Numbered from the stretch's first letter, positions 1 to 9,639 are shown. The stretch is 64,000 nucleotides of DNA from Azospirillum sp. TSH64 (GCF_003116035.1 NZ_LGQW01000015.1:5927218-5991217), one strand, 5' to 3'. Numbers and translations are program-made. The notes: generated by a model not told the origin, from the letters alone.

Positions 1-312
1 ATGGCTGTGCTCCTCGGTCTCCAGCCGGTGGGGCCAGCCCTGCTCGACCGCATCGCGGAAGCGGTGGAGGGAGCCGACGCCGGGGTTGCCGCCCCAGGAG
101 AAGATCAGCTTCGCGGCACAGCCCATGCCGATCAGCTGGTCGTAGATCAGGTCCGGCGTCATGCGCACCAGCGTCAGGCCGCGCCGGCCCTGCCGGATGA
201 TCTCATGCCCGGCGGCATGGGGGATCAGGTGGGTGAATCCTTCCAGGGCGACCGTGTCGCCGTCGTGCACGAGGCTCGCCACCGCCTCGCGCAGGGGCGT
301 GATCTTCGCCAT
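1..312 (-). CDS. CoA-transferase subunit A, partial (PcaI-like)
   Basis: The first 104 residues of a family I CoA-transferase alpha subunit are visible; the rest lies beyond the window edge. The start MAKITPLREAVASLVHDGD, the GFTHLIPHAAGHEIIRQG stretch and the FSWGGNPGVGS segment resemble the alpha subunits of 3-oxoadipate and glutaconate CoA-transferases. A GGAAGGAAACA ribosome site precedes the ATG at 312. It is the last visible gene of the cat-ben operon. In the beta-ketoadipate pathway the enzyme moves CoA from succinyl-CoA to 3-oxoadipate, the end product of the upstream genes, so a PcaI role is the natural inference. The substrate cannot be proved from this fragment; a glutaconate-type enzyme is the alternative. 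Confidence 0.8.
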   Translation of the reverse strand, partial: MAKITPLREAVASLVHDGDTVALEGFTHLIPHAAGHEIIRQGRRGLTLVRMTPDLIYDQLIGMGCAAKLIFSWGGNPGVGSLHRFRDAVEQGWPHRLETEEHSH

Positions 313-379
313 TGTTTCCTTCCTTTCTTGCTCAGGTCTGATGAAACCTCAGAAGACCGATTGGCCGGTCCGACGCAGA

Positions 380-1720
380 TCAGTGCGCCGCGGACAAAGC
401 TTCTCGCCCGACGGGCTCCTTACGGGTGCGGATCAGCCCAACGGCCAGCGCTGCAACCAGCAGTGGGATGGCTATGGCGACGTAGTAGCCGGTGATCCCC
501 CCAGCTTGGAGGAACCAGCCGCCGGCTGCTGAACCGATGATCGAGCCCACGCGCCCCATGCCGATCGCCCAGCCCGTGCCAGTGGCACGCAAACTGGTCG
601 GGTAAACGTTGGCAATCAGATAGTTGAGCGCGATCTGTTGGCCGCCGACACCAAACCCGGTTGCCCCAACCAGCACGAACACCAGTGCCCAGTTGTCGCC
701 GGCGGCGAAAGCCAGAGCCAAGCAGGTGGCAACACCGCAGGCAAACATGGCGAGGAGGATGCGTCGGACATCAAGCCGCGCCAGCGCGATCGACAGCGGA
801 ATGGCGCAGGCGATGAAGACGCCATTGACCGTCACCGTCCCAAGAGCAGCCCGTTCGGTCGCCAAACCGGCGGAGATCAGCACGGTCGGCAGCCACAGCA
901 GCAACATGTACCAGGCGATCCAATTGAAGAAATACGTCGCCCAGATGGCCAACGTCCGCAGCCGCCATTCCGGCGCCAGCAGGGCTGACACACGCGATTT
1001 CTCCAGGCGCGCCGGAACGACAAAGCTGGTGTCCGGCGCAGGCCGCTCACCGGTCGTCCTCTCCAGCAGCCGCAGGATTTGCTCACGGTTCCGCTCCTGA
1101 TCCTGGGCCACCAGGAAGTGCGGCGATTCCGGGAGAAGAAGGCCTGCCACCACCAGAAGCGCAAGGGGGGCCGCTCCGCCGGCAAAGAAGATACCTTCCC
1201 AACCGATCGCCGGCAGCCAGGAGGAAGCCAACAGCCCACCCAGCATCGCCCCGGCCGGGAGGCCCAGCAGAATACCGGTCATCACGGTTCCGCGCCGGCG
1301 AACCGGGCTGTATTCGGCAACCAGCGACAGCAGAACCGGCGTCATTCCGCCCATTCCGAGGCCGGCGAGGAAGCGCAGGACGACGACGTGCTCGGGAGCG
1401 GTGGCAAAGCCAGTGGCCAGTGAGCTGATGCCGAATAGAAACAGCGCGGAGAGAATGGCAGGCTTGCGGCCGAGACGATCACCGATCGGACCCAGCGTCA
1501 TCGCTCCCACCATCATTCCGATGGTGCCGGCCATCAGAATGCCGGCCAACCCGCCTTTGGGGGCAAGCCCGAACGTTTTGGCAACCGACGGGCCGGTATA
1601 GGCAATCGCCTGTGTATCGAACCCGTCCAACAGCGCGCAGAGAAAGCAGAGAAGATAAAGGCGCCATTGGAAGAAGCCGATCGGCGCCGCGTCGATGTAA
1701 TCCTGTAGGTTCTTTTGCAA
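380..1720 (-). CDS. MFS aromatic acid:H+ symporter (AAHS family)
   Basis: A 446-residue 12-helix major facilitator. The first helix carries the LLDGFDTQAIAY signature (DGFD) typical of the aromatic acid:H+ symporter family of BenK, PcaK and MucK. The loop 2-3 motif GPIGDRLGRKPA and a second RRRG loop near residue 140 are present. It should import benzoate or a related carboxylate across the inner membrane. The start is TTG at 1720 behind GAGGAACG. It follows another AAHS transporter in the same direction, so two importers serve one benzoate operon; which is specific for benzoate and which for another aromatic acid or muconate cannot be read from sequence. Confidence 0.88.
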   Translation of the reverse strand: MQKNLQDYIDAAPIGFFQWRLYLLCFLCALLDGFDTQAIAYTGPSVAKTFGLAPKGGLAGILMAGTIGMMVGAMTLGPIGDRLGRKPAILSALFLFGISSLATGFATAPEHVVVLRFLAGLGMGGMTPVLLSLVAEYSPVRRRGTVMTGILLGLPAGAMLGGLLASSWLPAIGWEGIFFAGGAAPLALLVVAGLLLPESPHFLVAQDQERNREQILRLLERTTGERPAPDTSFVVPARLEKSRVSALLAPEWRLRTLAIWATYFFNWIAWYMLLLWLPTVLISAGLATERAALGTVTVNGVFIACAIPLSIALARLDVRRILLAMFACGVATCLALAFAAGDNWALVFVLVGATGFGVGGQQIALNYLIANVYPTSLRATGTGWAIGMGRVGSIIGSAAGGWFLQAGGITGYYVAIAIPLLVAALAVGLIRTRKEPVGREALSAAH

Positions 1721-1809
1721 CGATCTCGTTCCTCAACAAGAGAGGGACGACGTCCCGCACCGCTAAGGCCGGGACGCCGCTGTTGTGGTTGGCGGGAGCA
1801 GCAGCCCGG

Positions 1810-3192
1810 TCAGTCGATGCTGCTCGCGGCCGGCAGTGGGCCGGCGAAGGACGAGGAGGCAGCCGTCCGATGAGCTGGCTGCGGAGCCAACCGGCCTTTC
1901 ACCACCATGAACAGCCCGGCCAGGATGGCCGGGATACCGACGATGGCGAAGGCGGTCGGCAAGCCGAGGCCGCTGGACAGAACGGTGCCGCCGACCATGG
2001 AGCCGAGAACCGATCCGCTGCGCCCGACGGCGTTGGCCCAGGCCACGCCGGTTGCCCGGTTCGCCGTCGGGTAGAAGCCCGCCGCCAGCGCGTTCACGCC
2101 AACCTGCGCACCGGCCAGGCAGAAGCCGGCGCCGAACACGGCGGTGGCAAGCAGGGCAGGGGAGGTGGTGGCGCTGCCGATCAGCGCGATGAACAGGGCG
2201 GCGGTCGCGTACGCGATTCCCAAAACCTTGTGCGGGTCGACACGATCCATCGATGCGCCGATCACCAAAGCGCCGACGGTGCCGCCGAACTGCAGCATCA
2301 TGGTCATCAGCGAAGCATCCTTCAGGGTCATGCCTGCGCTGCTGATCACCGTCGGCAGCCAGCTCGACAGCAGGTAGAAGACGAGCAGACTCATAAAGAA
2401 GGTCAGCCACAGCAGCAGCGTCCCGGCGACCAGCCCTGGCTGGAACAGCTGCCCCACCGGCGAGCCTGCCGGCCTGTGCACGCCAATGAAGCGCGTGCCG
2501 GTCAGTTCCGCCTCCGGAGCGATCCGCTTCAGGATTGCTGCCACCCGCTCTGCCGGGGCATTCCGCAGAACGAGAAAGCGCACCGATTCAGGCAGAGCCA
2601 GCAGCAGGACCGGCACCAGCAGCAACGGCACGACGCCGCCGAGCAGCAGAACCGACGACCAGCCGTAGCCGGCCACCAGCTGTGCCGCCGCCAGCCCGCC
2701 CAGCGCCGAGCCGAGCGTGAAGCCGCAGAACATCAACGTGGTCAGGAAAGACCGCCGCTTGTCCGGGCAAAACTCTGAAGTCAAGGTGATGGCGTTGGGC
2801 ATCGCCCCACCCAGCCCCATGCCGGTCAGGAAGCGAAGCACCGTCAGTTCGGTGATGTTCGTCGCCCAGGCGGACGCCAAGCTGGTCAGCCCGAAGAACA
2901 GGACGGTGAGGATCAGCGCGCGCTTGCGCCCGATCTTGTCGGCCAGAGGCCCAAAGATGAACGCCCCGATCATCAGCCCGAACAAGCCGGCACCGAACAG
3001 TGGCGCCAATTGGGCCGGCGCCAGCTGCCATTCGGCGCGCAGCGCCGGAGCGATGAAGCCGATCGCCGCCGTGTCTAAGCCGTCGATGGCGACGATCAGG
3101 AAACAAAGGCCGATCAACGTGACCTGGAATGCGGAAATCTTGTGGGCATTGATGAAGTCCTGGACGTCGATGACGCGTGGTGTCGATGACAC
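1810..3192 (-). CDS. MFS aromatic acid:H+ symporter (AAHS family)
   Basis: A 460-residue AAHS-type major facilitator, clearly a paralogue of its downstream neighbour but diverged. Helix 1 has AIDGLDTAAIGF where the family consensus is DGFD, and the loop 2-3 motif GPLADKIGRKRAL is intact. The C-terminus is a 30-residue Ser/Ala-rich tail. The start is GTG at 3192 with GGGAGGAACGCCC just upstream. It lies 212 bp downstream of benD with a strong hairpin in the gap, so its expression may be partly uncoupled from the ben genes. Role: proton-driven uptake of benzoate, 4-hydroxybenzoate or a related acid (inferred from family and context). Confidence 0.87.
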   Translation of the reverse strand: MSSTPRVIDVQDFINAHKISAFQVTLIGLCFLIVAIDGLDTAAIGFIAPALRAEWQLAPAQLAPLFGAGLFGLMIGAFIFGPLADKIGRKRALILTVLFFGLTSLASAWATNITELTVLRFLTGMGLGGAMPNAITLTSEFCPDKRRSFLTTLMFCGFTLGSALGGLAAAQLVAGYGWSSVLLLGGVVPLLLVPVLLLALPESVRFLVLRNAPAERVAAILKRIAPEAELTGTRFIGVHRPAGSPVGQLFQPGLVAGTLLLWLTFFMSLLVFYLLSSWLPTVISSAGMTLKDASLMTMMLQFGGTVGALVIGASMDRVDPHKVLGIAYATAALFIALIGSATTSPALLATAVFGAGFCLAGAQVGVNALAAGFYPTANRATGVAWANAVGRSGSVLGSMVGGTVLSSGLGLPTAFAIVGIPAILAGLFMVVKGRLAPQPAHRTAASSSFAGPLPAASSID

Positions 3193-3325
3193 GGGCGTTC
3201 CTCCCTGTTGACGCGATGGACCGGAAAAAAGGCTGCGTCGTTGCGCAGTGGACCCACCCGCGTGCTCCCGCGGAGCAGGGCAACGCTTTAGGGTTGATGG
3301 GTCGGGATGCCGACGGTTCGGCCGA

Positions 3326-3345
3326 CGCCCACTTGGCAGTGGGCG
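3326..3345. terminator. Intergenic hairpin between benD and the transporter genes
   Basis: CGCCCACT-TGGC-AGTGGGCG forms a perfect 8-bp stem with a four-base loop, inside the 212-bp gap between the benD stop and the next gene of the operon. No T-run follows on either strand, so it could be a partial terminator, a Rho-associated pause or an mRNA-stabilising stem rather than a full stop. Confidence 0.45.
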
Positions 3346-3404
3346 CCCCTCACGTCATTTGGCGATGGGTTTGTCTTCCGCTCTCGGCGGTCAGCCGAGG
3401 GTGT

Positions 3405-4190
3405 TCAGCCGATGCTGCCACCGGCAACGAAGCAGGTTTGGCCGGTGATGTACGATGCGTCGTTTGACGCGTAGAAGCAGATCGCAGCGGCGATTTCCTC
3501 TTGGGTGCCCATCCGTCCCATCATCGTGTCGCGCATGACCTGGTCGTAGGTTTCACGTTGCCAGATCGTTTCCTGTTCACTCATCGGCTTTGGATTGCGC
3601 GGGATGGCACGTTGTCCATTGTCGACGGCGCCCGGGGAGACCGCGTTGACGCGGATGCCCTTGTCCGCCAGTTCCATCGCCATACAGGTGGTCATGGCAT
3701 GCACCCCGCCCTTCGCGGCGGAGTAGGGGACACGGTAAATTCCGCGGGTGGCGTTGCTGCCGACATTGACGATGCTGCCACCGCCTTGCGCGATCATCAC
3801 CGGGATCACCGCCCGGCAAGACCAGAGGGTTGGCCAGAGTGAACGGTTAATCTCCTTCACCATCTCCTCCTCCTGGTATTCCCAGAAGGGCTTCATCCAG
3901 ATGGTGCCGCCGACATTGTGGACGGAGATGTCGATGCGCCCGAACGCCTCGATCGCGGCATCGACCATGGCTTGAGCGCCGGCATAGGTTTCCAGATCGG
4001 CGGTGAGTGCCAGTGCCGACGCCCCCTGGCTCGCCAGCTCCTCCGCCACCTGATGCACCAATTCGGAACGGTCGACCAGCAGCAGCCTGGCTCCTTCACC
4101 TGCCGCCCGTGCGGCAACCGCTCGCCCGATGCCCTGGGCGGCACCGGTGACAATCATCACCTGATTGTCGAAGCGTCCGCTCATGGTCAT
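3405..4190 (-). CDS. benD: Benzoate cis-diol dehydrogenase BenD
   Basis: A 261-residue classical short-chain dehydrogenase. It shows the NAD-binding TGAAQGIG (residues 15-22), the NVGG segment, and the catalytic Ser145, Tyr156 and Lys160 (YSAAK). It oxidises 1,6-dihydroxycyclohexa-2,4-diene-1-carboxylate, the product of the BenABC dioxygenase, with loss of CO2 to give catechol. The specific family is supported by its position directly after benABC, by the ATGA overlap with benC, and by a C-terminal FVAGGSIG-type ending usual for BenD/XylL. The 261-residue length is ordinary for BenD. Confidence 0.94.
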   Translation of the reverse strand: MTMSGRFDNQVMIVTGAAQGIGRAVAARAAGEGARLLLVDRSELVHQVAEELASQGASALALTADLETYAGAQAMVDAAIEAFGRIDISVHNVGGTIWMKPFWEYQEEEMVKEINRSLWPTLWSCRAVIPVMIAQGGGSIVNVGSNATRGIYRVPYSAAKGGVHAMTTCMAMELADKGIRVNAVSPGAVDNGQRAIPRNPKPMSEQETIWQRETYDQVMRDTMMGRMGTQEEIAAAICFYASNDASYITGQTCFVAGGSIG

Positions 4191-5212
4191 CGGCCATTCC
4201 CTTCGCTGGCGGCGAATTTCTCATAATGGAAGCTTGCCGGGGTCAGGCCGCAGTCGCGGAAATGGGTGCGCACGGCCTCAACCATCGGCGGTGGGCCACA
4301 GAGGTAAACGTCGACATTCCCGCCGTTCAGATGCTCCGGCTGGAGATGGTGGGTGACGTATCCCTTCAACGGATGGCTGCTGCCCTGGTCGGCCACGCAG
4401 GTGGTGAAGGTAAAGCCTGGGATTCGCTCTGCAAATCTCTGCAGCGCCTCGACCTCAACGAGATCGTGGTCCAGGGTGACACCGTAGATGAGGTGAACCG
4501 GGTGCGAATTGCTGCCTTCCACCGCAGCGATGCGGTCCAGCATCGACAGGAAGGGCGCCAACCCTGTACCTCCGGCCAACATCAGTACCGGCCGTCGGAC
4601 CTCGCGCAAATAGAAGCTGCCGAGCGGTCCGGTCAGGGTCAGACGGTCGCCCGGCTTGGCCCTGCCTGTCAGGTAGCCGCTCATCAGCCCGCCCGGCACG
4701 TTGCGGATCAGGAAGGTCGCAAGCTCTGCCCCTGGCGGCGAACTGAAGGAGTAGGAGCGCGTCTGTCCCGTGCCAGGCACCTCGATGTTGACGTACTGTC
4801 CGGGCAGGAAGGCCAGGCGCGCGGCATTGTCCAAGGCCAGGGACAGTCCGATGCTGCTGTCCGACAGGCGGGTGACGGACACCACCTCGGCCGAGACGTT
4901 CATCGCCCTTGTTTTGCAGATGTCCGACGATGCGGCGATGCGCAGGACGATGTCGGATGCCGGACGCATCTGACAGGTCAGACAGTAGCCCTCCTCCGCC
5001 TCCGCGTCTGTCAGGGCATCCTCGATGTAAGAGCCGCCGTCATAGCGCCCGGCCTCGCAAAAGCTCTTGCAGGTGCCGCAGGCGCCGTCGCGGCAGTCGA
5101 GCGGGATGTTGATGCCTTGCCGATAAGCAGCATCCGCGACCGTTTCACCGAGGTTGGCATCGATGAAGCGGGTCAGCCCGTCCTCAAAGGTCAGCGCGAT
5201 GTGAAAGCTCAT
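4187..5212 (-). CDS. benC: Benzoate 1,2-dioxygenase reductase component BenC
   Basis: A 341-residue single-chain reductase. The N-terminal plant-type [2Fe-2S] ferredoxin has ligands Cys40, Cys45, Cys48 and Cys80 (CRDGACGTC and CLTC). An FAD domain follows with the RSYSFSS-type flavin motif near residue 150, then an NAD domain with LAGGTGLAPFLSML near residue 212 and a CGPPPM end motif. It carries electrons from NADH to the Rieske centre of BenAB. Ribosome site GGGAGACGACTC precedes the ATG at 5212; its stop overlaps the benD start. Architecture and gene order match BenC and XylZ. Confidence 0.95.
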   Translation of the reverse strand: MSFHIALTFEDGLTRFIDANLGETVADAAYRQGINIPLDCRDGACGTCKSFCEAGRYDGGSYIEDALTDAEAEEGYCLTCQMRPASDIVLRIAASSDICKTRAMNVSAEVVSVTRLSDSSIGLSLALDNAARLAFLPGQYVNIEVPGTGQTRSYSFSSPPGAELATFLIRNVPGGLMSGYLTGRAKPGDRLTLTGPLGSFYLREVRRPVLMLAGGTGLAPFLSMLDRIAAVEGSNSHPVHLIYGVTLDHDLVEVEALQRFAERIPGFTFTTCVADQGSSHPLKGYVTHHLQPEHLNGGNVDVYLCGPPPMVEAVRTHFRDCGLTPASFHYEKFAASEGNGR

Positions 5213-5296
5213 GAGTCGTCTCCCTGGCTTTGAGACGCACAGAAGGGCGTCGGGCCAGTTGTCGCCCGTCCGGGATGATCGATCCCGCCCGGCCGA

Positions 5297-5788
5297 TCAG
5301 ATGTGGTAGATGTCGATGACGTGGTGGATGTAGTCGTTTTTCAGAACCACCGTCTTCTCTTTGATCAGTGGTGTCTCACCCGAAACATCCAGCGTGTAGA
5401 AGGACGTGCCGAAATAGGTGTCGGTCGCCTTGTAACGGAAGCTCAGCGTGAACCAGTTGAAGCGCAGCTTGCAGACACCGTCACGCTGCTCGATGACTTC
5501 GAGGTTGCTGATATTGTGCGAGGTGCGCGGTTCCGGCAGACTGGTGGCGCTCGACCGTTCCGTCTTGATGCGGAACACGCGATCCTCAAGGCCGCCGCGG
5601 TTGCCATAATAGATCAGGGAGATCTCGCGCTGCGGGTCGGTGGTCAGCGCGCCGTCATCATCCCAGGCGGGCATCCAGAACACAGCGTCCGGTGCGTAAA
5701 GCTGCACCCAGTCGTCCCATTGTTTTTCATCGAGCAGGCGGGCCTCGCGGTGGAGGAAGGCCTGCAGAGTCTCAGGAGTGATGGTCAT
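5297..5788 (-). CDS. benB: Benzoate 1,2-dioxygenase small subunit BenB
   Basis: A 163-residue beta subunit of a ring-hydroxylating dioxygenase (SnoaL/NTF2-like cone). The WDDWVQLYAPDAVFWMPAW segment at residues 21-39 is characteristic of BenB/XylY. The reading frame is open further upstream, but the ATG at 5788 is preferred because GGGGGAACGC lies immediately before it, it follows the benA stop by 11 bp and it gives the family length. The subunit is structural: it packs under the alpha subunit in an alpha3beta3 assembly and has no metal site. Confidence 0.94.
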   Translation of the reverse strand: MTITPETLQAFLHREARLLDEKQWDDWVQLYAPDAVFWMPAWDDDGALTTDPQREISLIYYGNRGGLEDRVFRIKTERSSATSLPEPRTSHNISNLEVIEQRDGVCKLRFNWFTLSFRYKATDTYFGTSFYTLDVSGETPLIKEKTVVLKNDYIHHVIDIYHI

Positions 5789-5799
5789 GCGTTCCCCCG

Positions 5800-7164
5800 T
5801 CAAGCCAGCGTCTTCAGGCCGGACGATGCCTCTTCCACCGCCACGGCGCGGCGCATGGTGTCGAGCCAGTGCTGGTGCTGGACGACGAACAGCCCCTCGT
5901 CTTCGGTGCGCAGGCCGCTCATCAGCGGCTGCAGGTCGATGGCCTTGGCCGCCTCGTCGGCACCCTCCACCCAATGGGCCGCTCCGCGTGACAGGTCGTT
6001 CCAGGGGGCAGCGCTGCCGAGATAGCCGGTTTGGCAGGAGCGGAACTCCTCCAGGTCATCGGGGGTGGCCATGCCGCTGGCGTTGAAGAAATCCTCATAC
6101 TGGCGGATGCGGCGGGCGCGGGCCTCCGCACTCTCGTTCTTCGGCGCGATGCAGTAGATCGTGACCTCAGTCTTGTCGACAGACAGCGGCCGATAGGTGC
6201 GGATCTGCGAGCTGAACTGGTCCATCAAGTAGACGTTGGGGTAGAGGCACAGGTTGCGCGAATTGCCGATCATCCAGTCGGCCCGCGCGGCCCCGTACTG
6301 TGCCGCCAACTCGTCCCGGCGCTCATAGAGAGGGCGGTCTTCGGGATTGGCCCAGCGGCTCCACAGCAGCAGATGACCATTCTCGAAGGAATAGAAGCCG
6401 CCGCCCTGCTTGGCCCAGCTTCCGGCGTCCATCGCCCGCACGCTGTCGCCGGCGGCGGCCGTCTTGCGGTGGTTGGTGGTTGCCGCATAGTTCCAGTGCA
6501 CGGCGCTGACGTGATAGCCGTCGGCTCCATTCTCGGTCTGGAGTTTCCAGTTGCCGTCATAAATGTAGGACGAGGAGCCGCGCAGCACCTCCAGCCCATC
6601 CGGCGACTGGTCGACGATCATGTCGATGATCTTGGCGGCCTCACCCAGATGCTCGGTGAGCGGTGCCACATCGGCGTTCAGGCTGCCGAACAGGAAGCCG
6701 CGGTAGGATGCGAACCGGGCAACCTTTGTCAGGTTGTGCGATCCCTCCCGATTGAAGGCGTCAGGGTAGCCGGCGGACTCCGGGTCCTTGACCTTCAGCA
6801 GCTTACCAGAGTTGTTGAAAGTCCATCCGTGGAACGGACAGGTGTAAGTTGCCTTGTTGCCGCGCTTGTGCCGGCACAGCATCGCGCCACGGTGGCTGCA
6901 GGCGTTGATGAAGGCGTTGAGCTCGTTGTCCTTGTTGCGGGCGATGATGATCGGCTGCCGGCCGATGAAGGTGGTGAAGTAGTCGTTCTTGCCGGGGATT
7001 TGGCTTTCGTGGGCGAGGTAGATCCAGTTCCCCTCAAAGATGTGCGTCATCTCCAGTTCGAACAGCTCAGGGTCGGTGAAAATGTCGCGCCTGCACCGAT
7101 AAATGCCCTGCTCTTTGTCCTCAACGACAGCGCCGTCCAGCCGCGCCATGAGATTGGCAGTCAT
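5800..7164 (-). CDS. benA: Benzoate 1,2-dioxygenase large subunit BenA
   Basis: A 454-residue alpha subunit. The N-terminal Rieske [2Fe-2S] domain has ligands Cys89, His91, Cys109 and His112. The catalytic domain carries the mononuclear iron site around [12 protein letters not shown]. It adds O2 to benzoate to give the cis-1,2-dihydrodiol, using electrons from BenC. A GTG codon 15 bases upstream (7179) also opens the frame, but that GTG sits inside the GTGGAGGA ribosome site of the ATG at 7164, so the ATG is chosen. Part of a co-directional catB-catC-catA-benA-B-C-D series. Confidence 0.95.
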   Translation of the reverse strand: MTANLMARLDGAVVEDKEQGIYRCRRDIFTDPELFELEMTHIFEGNWIYLAHESQIPGKNDYFTTFIGRQPIIIARNKDNELNAFINACSHRGAMLCRHKRGNKATYTCPFHGWTFNNSGKLLKVKDPESAGYPDAFNREGSHNLTKVARFASYRGFLFGSLNADVAPLTEHLGEAAKIIDMIVDQSPDGLEVLRGSSSYIYDGNWKLQTENGADGYHVSAVHWNYAATTNHRKTAAAGDSVRAMDAGSWAKQGGGFYSFENGHLLLWSRWANPEDRPLYERRDELAAQYGAARADWMIGNSRNLCLYPNVYLMDQFSSQIRTYRPLSVDKTEVTIYCIAPKNESAEARARRIRQYEDFFNASGMATPDDLEEFRSCQTGYLGSAAPWNDLSRGAAHWVEGADEAAKAIDLQPLMSGLRTEDEGLFVVQHQHWLDTMRRAVAVEEASSGLKTLA

Positions 7165-7219
7165 GATCTGGTCCTCCACAAGATGGCGGGAATGGGGCCG
7201 GGCATGGCCCCCCGGAAGA

Positions 7220-8134
7220 TCAGGCGGCCGTGGCGCGCGGACGCTCAGGAAGCGTGTTCAACACGCCATCCAGTGCGGACGGGAGAACGAAGTCGAAGGT
7301 GATGGTGGCGAAGGGCCGGTTCACGCCCATGTCGTGGAGGGCGGTCGGGTCCGTGTGGTGCTCGACCCCGGGGATCAGGCCGTCGCGGGTGGCGAAGGCG
7401 AAGTCGTCATGGACGTAGGGATCGTCCTTGATGTTGATCTGCGTCGTCAGCGTCCGATAGCCCGGTGCCGACACGAAGAAGTGAATGTGCGCCGGACGAT
7501 GACCGTGGCGGCCCAGTAGGGTCAGGAGTTTTTGGGTCGGCCCGTTGGGCGGGCAGCTGTAGCCCGACGGCATGATGCTGCGGAAGCGGTAGCGCCCCTC
7601 GGCATCGGTGACGATGGTGCGGCGCAGGTTGAAGTCGCTCTGCGACTGGTCGAAGTAGGAGTAGTTGCCACGGCTGTTGGCGTGCCAGACCTCGACCTGC
7701 GCACCGGCAACCGGGTTGCCACGGGTGTCGAGGACCCGGCCATCCATGAACAGGATTTCGCCGTCGTCAGTGTCGTCGTCGAGCCGGGCTTCGCCCTGGC
7801 AGACGGGAGCACCGGCCACATAGAGCGGACCCTCGATGGTGCGCGGGGTGCCGCCGTCCATTCCGGCAGCACGCTCCTTCTCATCCTGGCGCAGGTCAAG
7901 GAAATGCTCGACACCAAGACCCGGCACCAGCAGTCCGACTTCATTGGACTTCCCGAGCTCGGTGACATAGCTGCAGGCCGACCAGAATTCTTCGGGCGTG
8001 ACGTCCATCTCGTCGATCAGCACGAAGAGATCGAGCAGCATGCGGTCGACGACCGCTTTCACCCGCTCGTTAGCCGGAGCAATTTGGGTGCCGGAGATGC
8101 GCTTCGCGAACTCTTGGATCTGGTTCTTGTTCAT
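7220..8134 (-). CDS. catA: Catechol 1,2-dioxygenase CatA
   Basis: A 304-residue intradiol dioxygenase. An N-terminal helical dimerisation domain (about residues 1-100) precedes the beta-sandwich catalytic domain. The Fe(III) ligands are seen as Tyr158 (GNYSYFD), Tyr192 (SGYSCPP), His216 and His218 (HRPAHIHFF); the 24-residue spacing between the second Tyr and first His matches characterised CatA. It cleaves catechol between the hydroxyls to cis,cis-muconate. Ribosome site GGGAGAAAACG precedes the ATG. It sits between catC and benA, so hydroxylation and ring cleavage are transcribed together. Confidence 0.95.
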   Translation of the reverse strand: MNKNQIQEFAKRISGTQIAPANERVKAVVDRMLLDLFVLIDEMDVTPEEFWSACSYVTELGKSNEVGLLVPGLGVEHFLDLRQDEKERAAGMDGGTPRTIEGPLYVAGAPVCQGEARLDDDTDDGEILFMDGRVLDTRGNPVAGAQVEVWHANSRGNYSYFDQSQSDFNLRRTIVTDAEGRYRFRSIMPSGYSCPPNGPTQKLLTLLGRHGHRPAHIHFFVSAPGYRTLTTQINIKDDPYVHDDFAFATRDGLIPGVEHHTDPTALHDMGVNRPFATITFDFVLPSALDGVLNTLPERPRATAA

Positions 8135-8192
8135 CGTTTTCTCCCTAAACTTCGGTTATGGGTGCCTCAGCGGCGGGTAGGCGGCGACCGGC

Positions 8193-8483
8193 TCAGCGGT
8201 CATCGTCGCGGATGGACGAGGGATGGCGACACAAGGCGGTAACCGTCATCGCCATGTAGGGGAAAAGCGGCAGCGAGGTGAGCAGCGCGTGAAGTTCGTC
8301 CGCGCTTTCGACATCGAAGATGCTGACATTGGCGTAGCGGCCAGCGACACGCCAAAGGTGCCGCCACTTGCCCTCGTGCTGCATCTGTTGGGCGCGTTCG
8401 CGCTCGACCCGCTTCAACTCGTCTGCCACCTGTGGCGCCATGTCAGGCGGCAGGCGGACATCCATTTCGACCTGGAACAGCAT
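8193..8483 (-). CDS. catC: Muconolactone isomerase CatC
   Basis: A 96-residue protein starting MLFQVEMDVRLPPDM, with the RVAGRYANVSIFDVES and LPLFPYM segments of the muconolactone delta-isomerase family. Length is normal for CatC, which forms a decamer. It converts muconolactone to 3-oxoadipate enol-lactone. The frame is open upstream into catB, but the ATG at 8483 gives the family N-terminus. Lies 34 bp after catB and 58 bp before catA. No enol-lactone hydrolase (PcaD) is in the window; it should lie beyond the left edge or elsewhere. Confidence 0.95.
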   Translation of the reverse strand: MLFQVEMDVRLPPDMAPQVADELKRVERERAQQMQHEGKWRHLWRVAGRYANVSIFDVESADELHALLTSLPLFPYMAMTVTALCRHPSSIRDDDR

Positions 8484-8517
8484 GGTCTTGGCCTCGATCA
8501 AGGGGGGTGTGCGAGTG

Positions 8518-9639
8518 TTACCGGCCGTCACGCCGGAAGAAGGCGATGCGGTCCTCGTCCAAGTCGATGCCGAGGCCCGGCTTGTTGGGGATCTGAAGGC
8601 TGAAATCGCCATAAGCCAGGGGTTCGGTCAGGATTTCCTCGGTCAGCAGCAGCGGACCGAACAGCTCCGTGCCCCAGGCGAGCCGCGGGAACGTGGCGAA
8701 GAGGTGAGCGGAGGCGATGGTGCCGATCCCCCCTTCCAGCATGGTGCCGCCGTAAAGCCCGATCCCCGCCGCATCCGCAATGGCACTGACGCGCGCTGCA
8801 GCCTGGAGACCGCCGGACTGGGCGATCTTGACGGCGAAGACATCGGCTGCCGCCTGCGATGCGATGGCGAAGGCATCCTCTGGCCCGTGAAGACTTTCGT
8901 CGGCCATGATCGGCACGATGAAGCGTGCGGCCAAGCGTGCCAGTGCCGAGCGATTGCTGCGCGCCACCGGCTGTTCGATCAGATCGACGCCTGCGTCCTC
9001 CAACATTGCAATTCCGCGCGACGCGGTGGCTTCATCCCAGGCTTGGTTGACGTCGACGCGCACGCTTGCTCGGTCGCCCAACGCGCGTTTGATCTCAGCA
9101 ACATGCGCGACATCGTCAGCCACCGGACGCTTGCCGATCTTCAGCTTGAAGATGTTGTGCCGCCGCAAAGACAGCATGCGCTCGGCTTCGTCGATGTCCT
9201 TGGCCGTGTTGCCGCTGGCGAGCGTCCAAGCGACCGGCAGCGTGTCACGGTGACGCCCACCCAGCAGTTCGGAAACCGGGAGGCCGAGCCGCTTTCCCAT
9301 GGCGTCCAAGAGCGCCGTCTCGACCGCCGCCTTGGCAAAGTGGTTGCCAACAACGGCTCTGCCGACCTGCGCCATGGTTGCGGCAACGCGGGTGGGGTCG
9401 CTGGTTCGCAGCACCGGGGCTATGTAAGTGTCAATCGCCAGCTTGATACCTTCGGGGCATTCTTCGCCGTAGCTCAATCCCCCGATCGTTGTCCCCTCAC
9501 CGATGCCCACAACGCCGTCGGAACAGCGAAGCCGGACTACGACGATGGTCTGCCGGTGCATGGTGGCCATCGAGAGCACATGCGGCCGAATGGTCGGCAC
9601 ATCGACAATGAGGGTCTCGATGCCGTCAATTCTGGTCAT
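8518..9639 (-). CDS. catB: Muconate cycloisomerase CatB
   Basis: An enolase-superfamily enzyme that closes cis,cis-muconate to muconolactone. The family N-terminus IVDVPTIRPHVLSMATMHRQ, the KLKIGKR catalytic-lysine motif, and the DVNQAWDE, EQPVAR and DESL metal-ligand motifs are all visible. Two starts are possible. ATG 9699 gives 393 residues but has no ribosome site and lies only 7 bp from an operator box. ATG 9639 gives 373 residues, close to the usual CatB length, follows GAGGA by ten bases and leaves room for a promoter, so it is preferred. First gene of the operon. Confidence 0.93.
   Translation of the reverse strand: MTRIDGIETLIVDVPTIRPHVLSMATMHRQTIVVVRLRCSDGVVGIGEGTTIGGLSYGEECPEGIKLAIDTYIAPVLRTSDPTRVAATMAQVGRAVVGNHFAKAAVETALLDAMGKRLGLPVSELLGGRHRDTLPVAWTLASGNTAKDIDEAERMLSLRRHNIFKLKIGKRPVADDVAHVAEIKRALGDRASVRVDVNQAWDEATASRGIAMLEDAGVDLIEQPVARSNRSALARLAARFIVPIMADESLHGPEDAFAIASQAAADVFAVKIAQSGGLQAAARVSAIADAAGIGLYGGTMLEGGIGTIASAHLFATFPRLAWGTELFGPLLLTEEILTEPLAYGDFSLQIPNKPGLGIDLDEDRIAFFRRDGR

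Noticed and set aside
1612-2778. Open frame of 388 codons on the plus strand
   Set aside because: Antisense to the two AAHS transporters; rich in Gln, His and Arg, as expected for the reverse of Leu/Ala-rich membrane protein genes.
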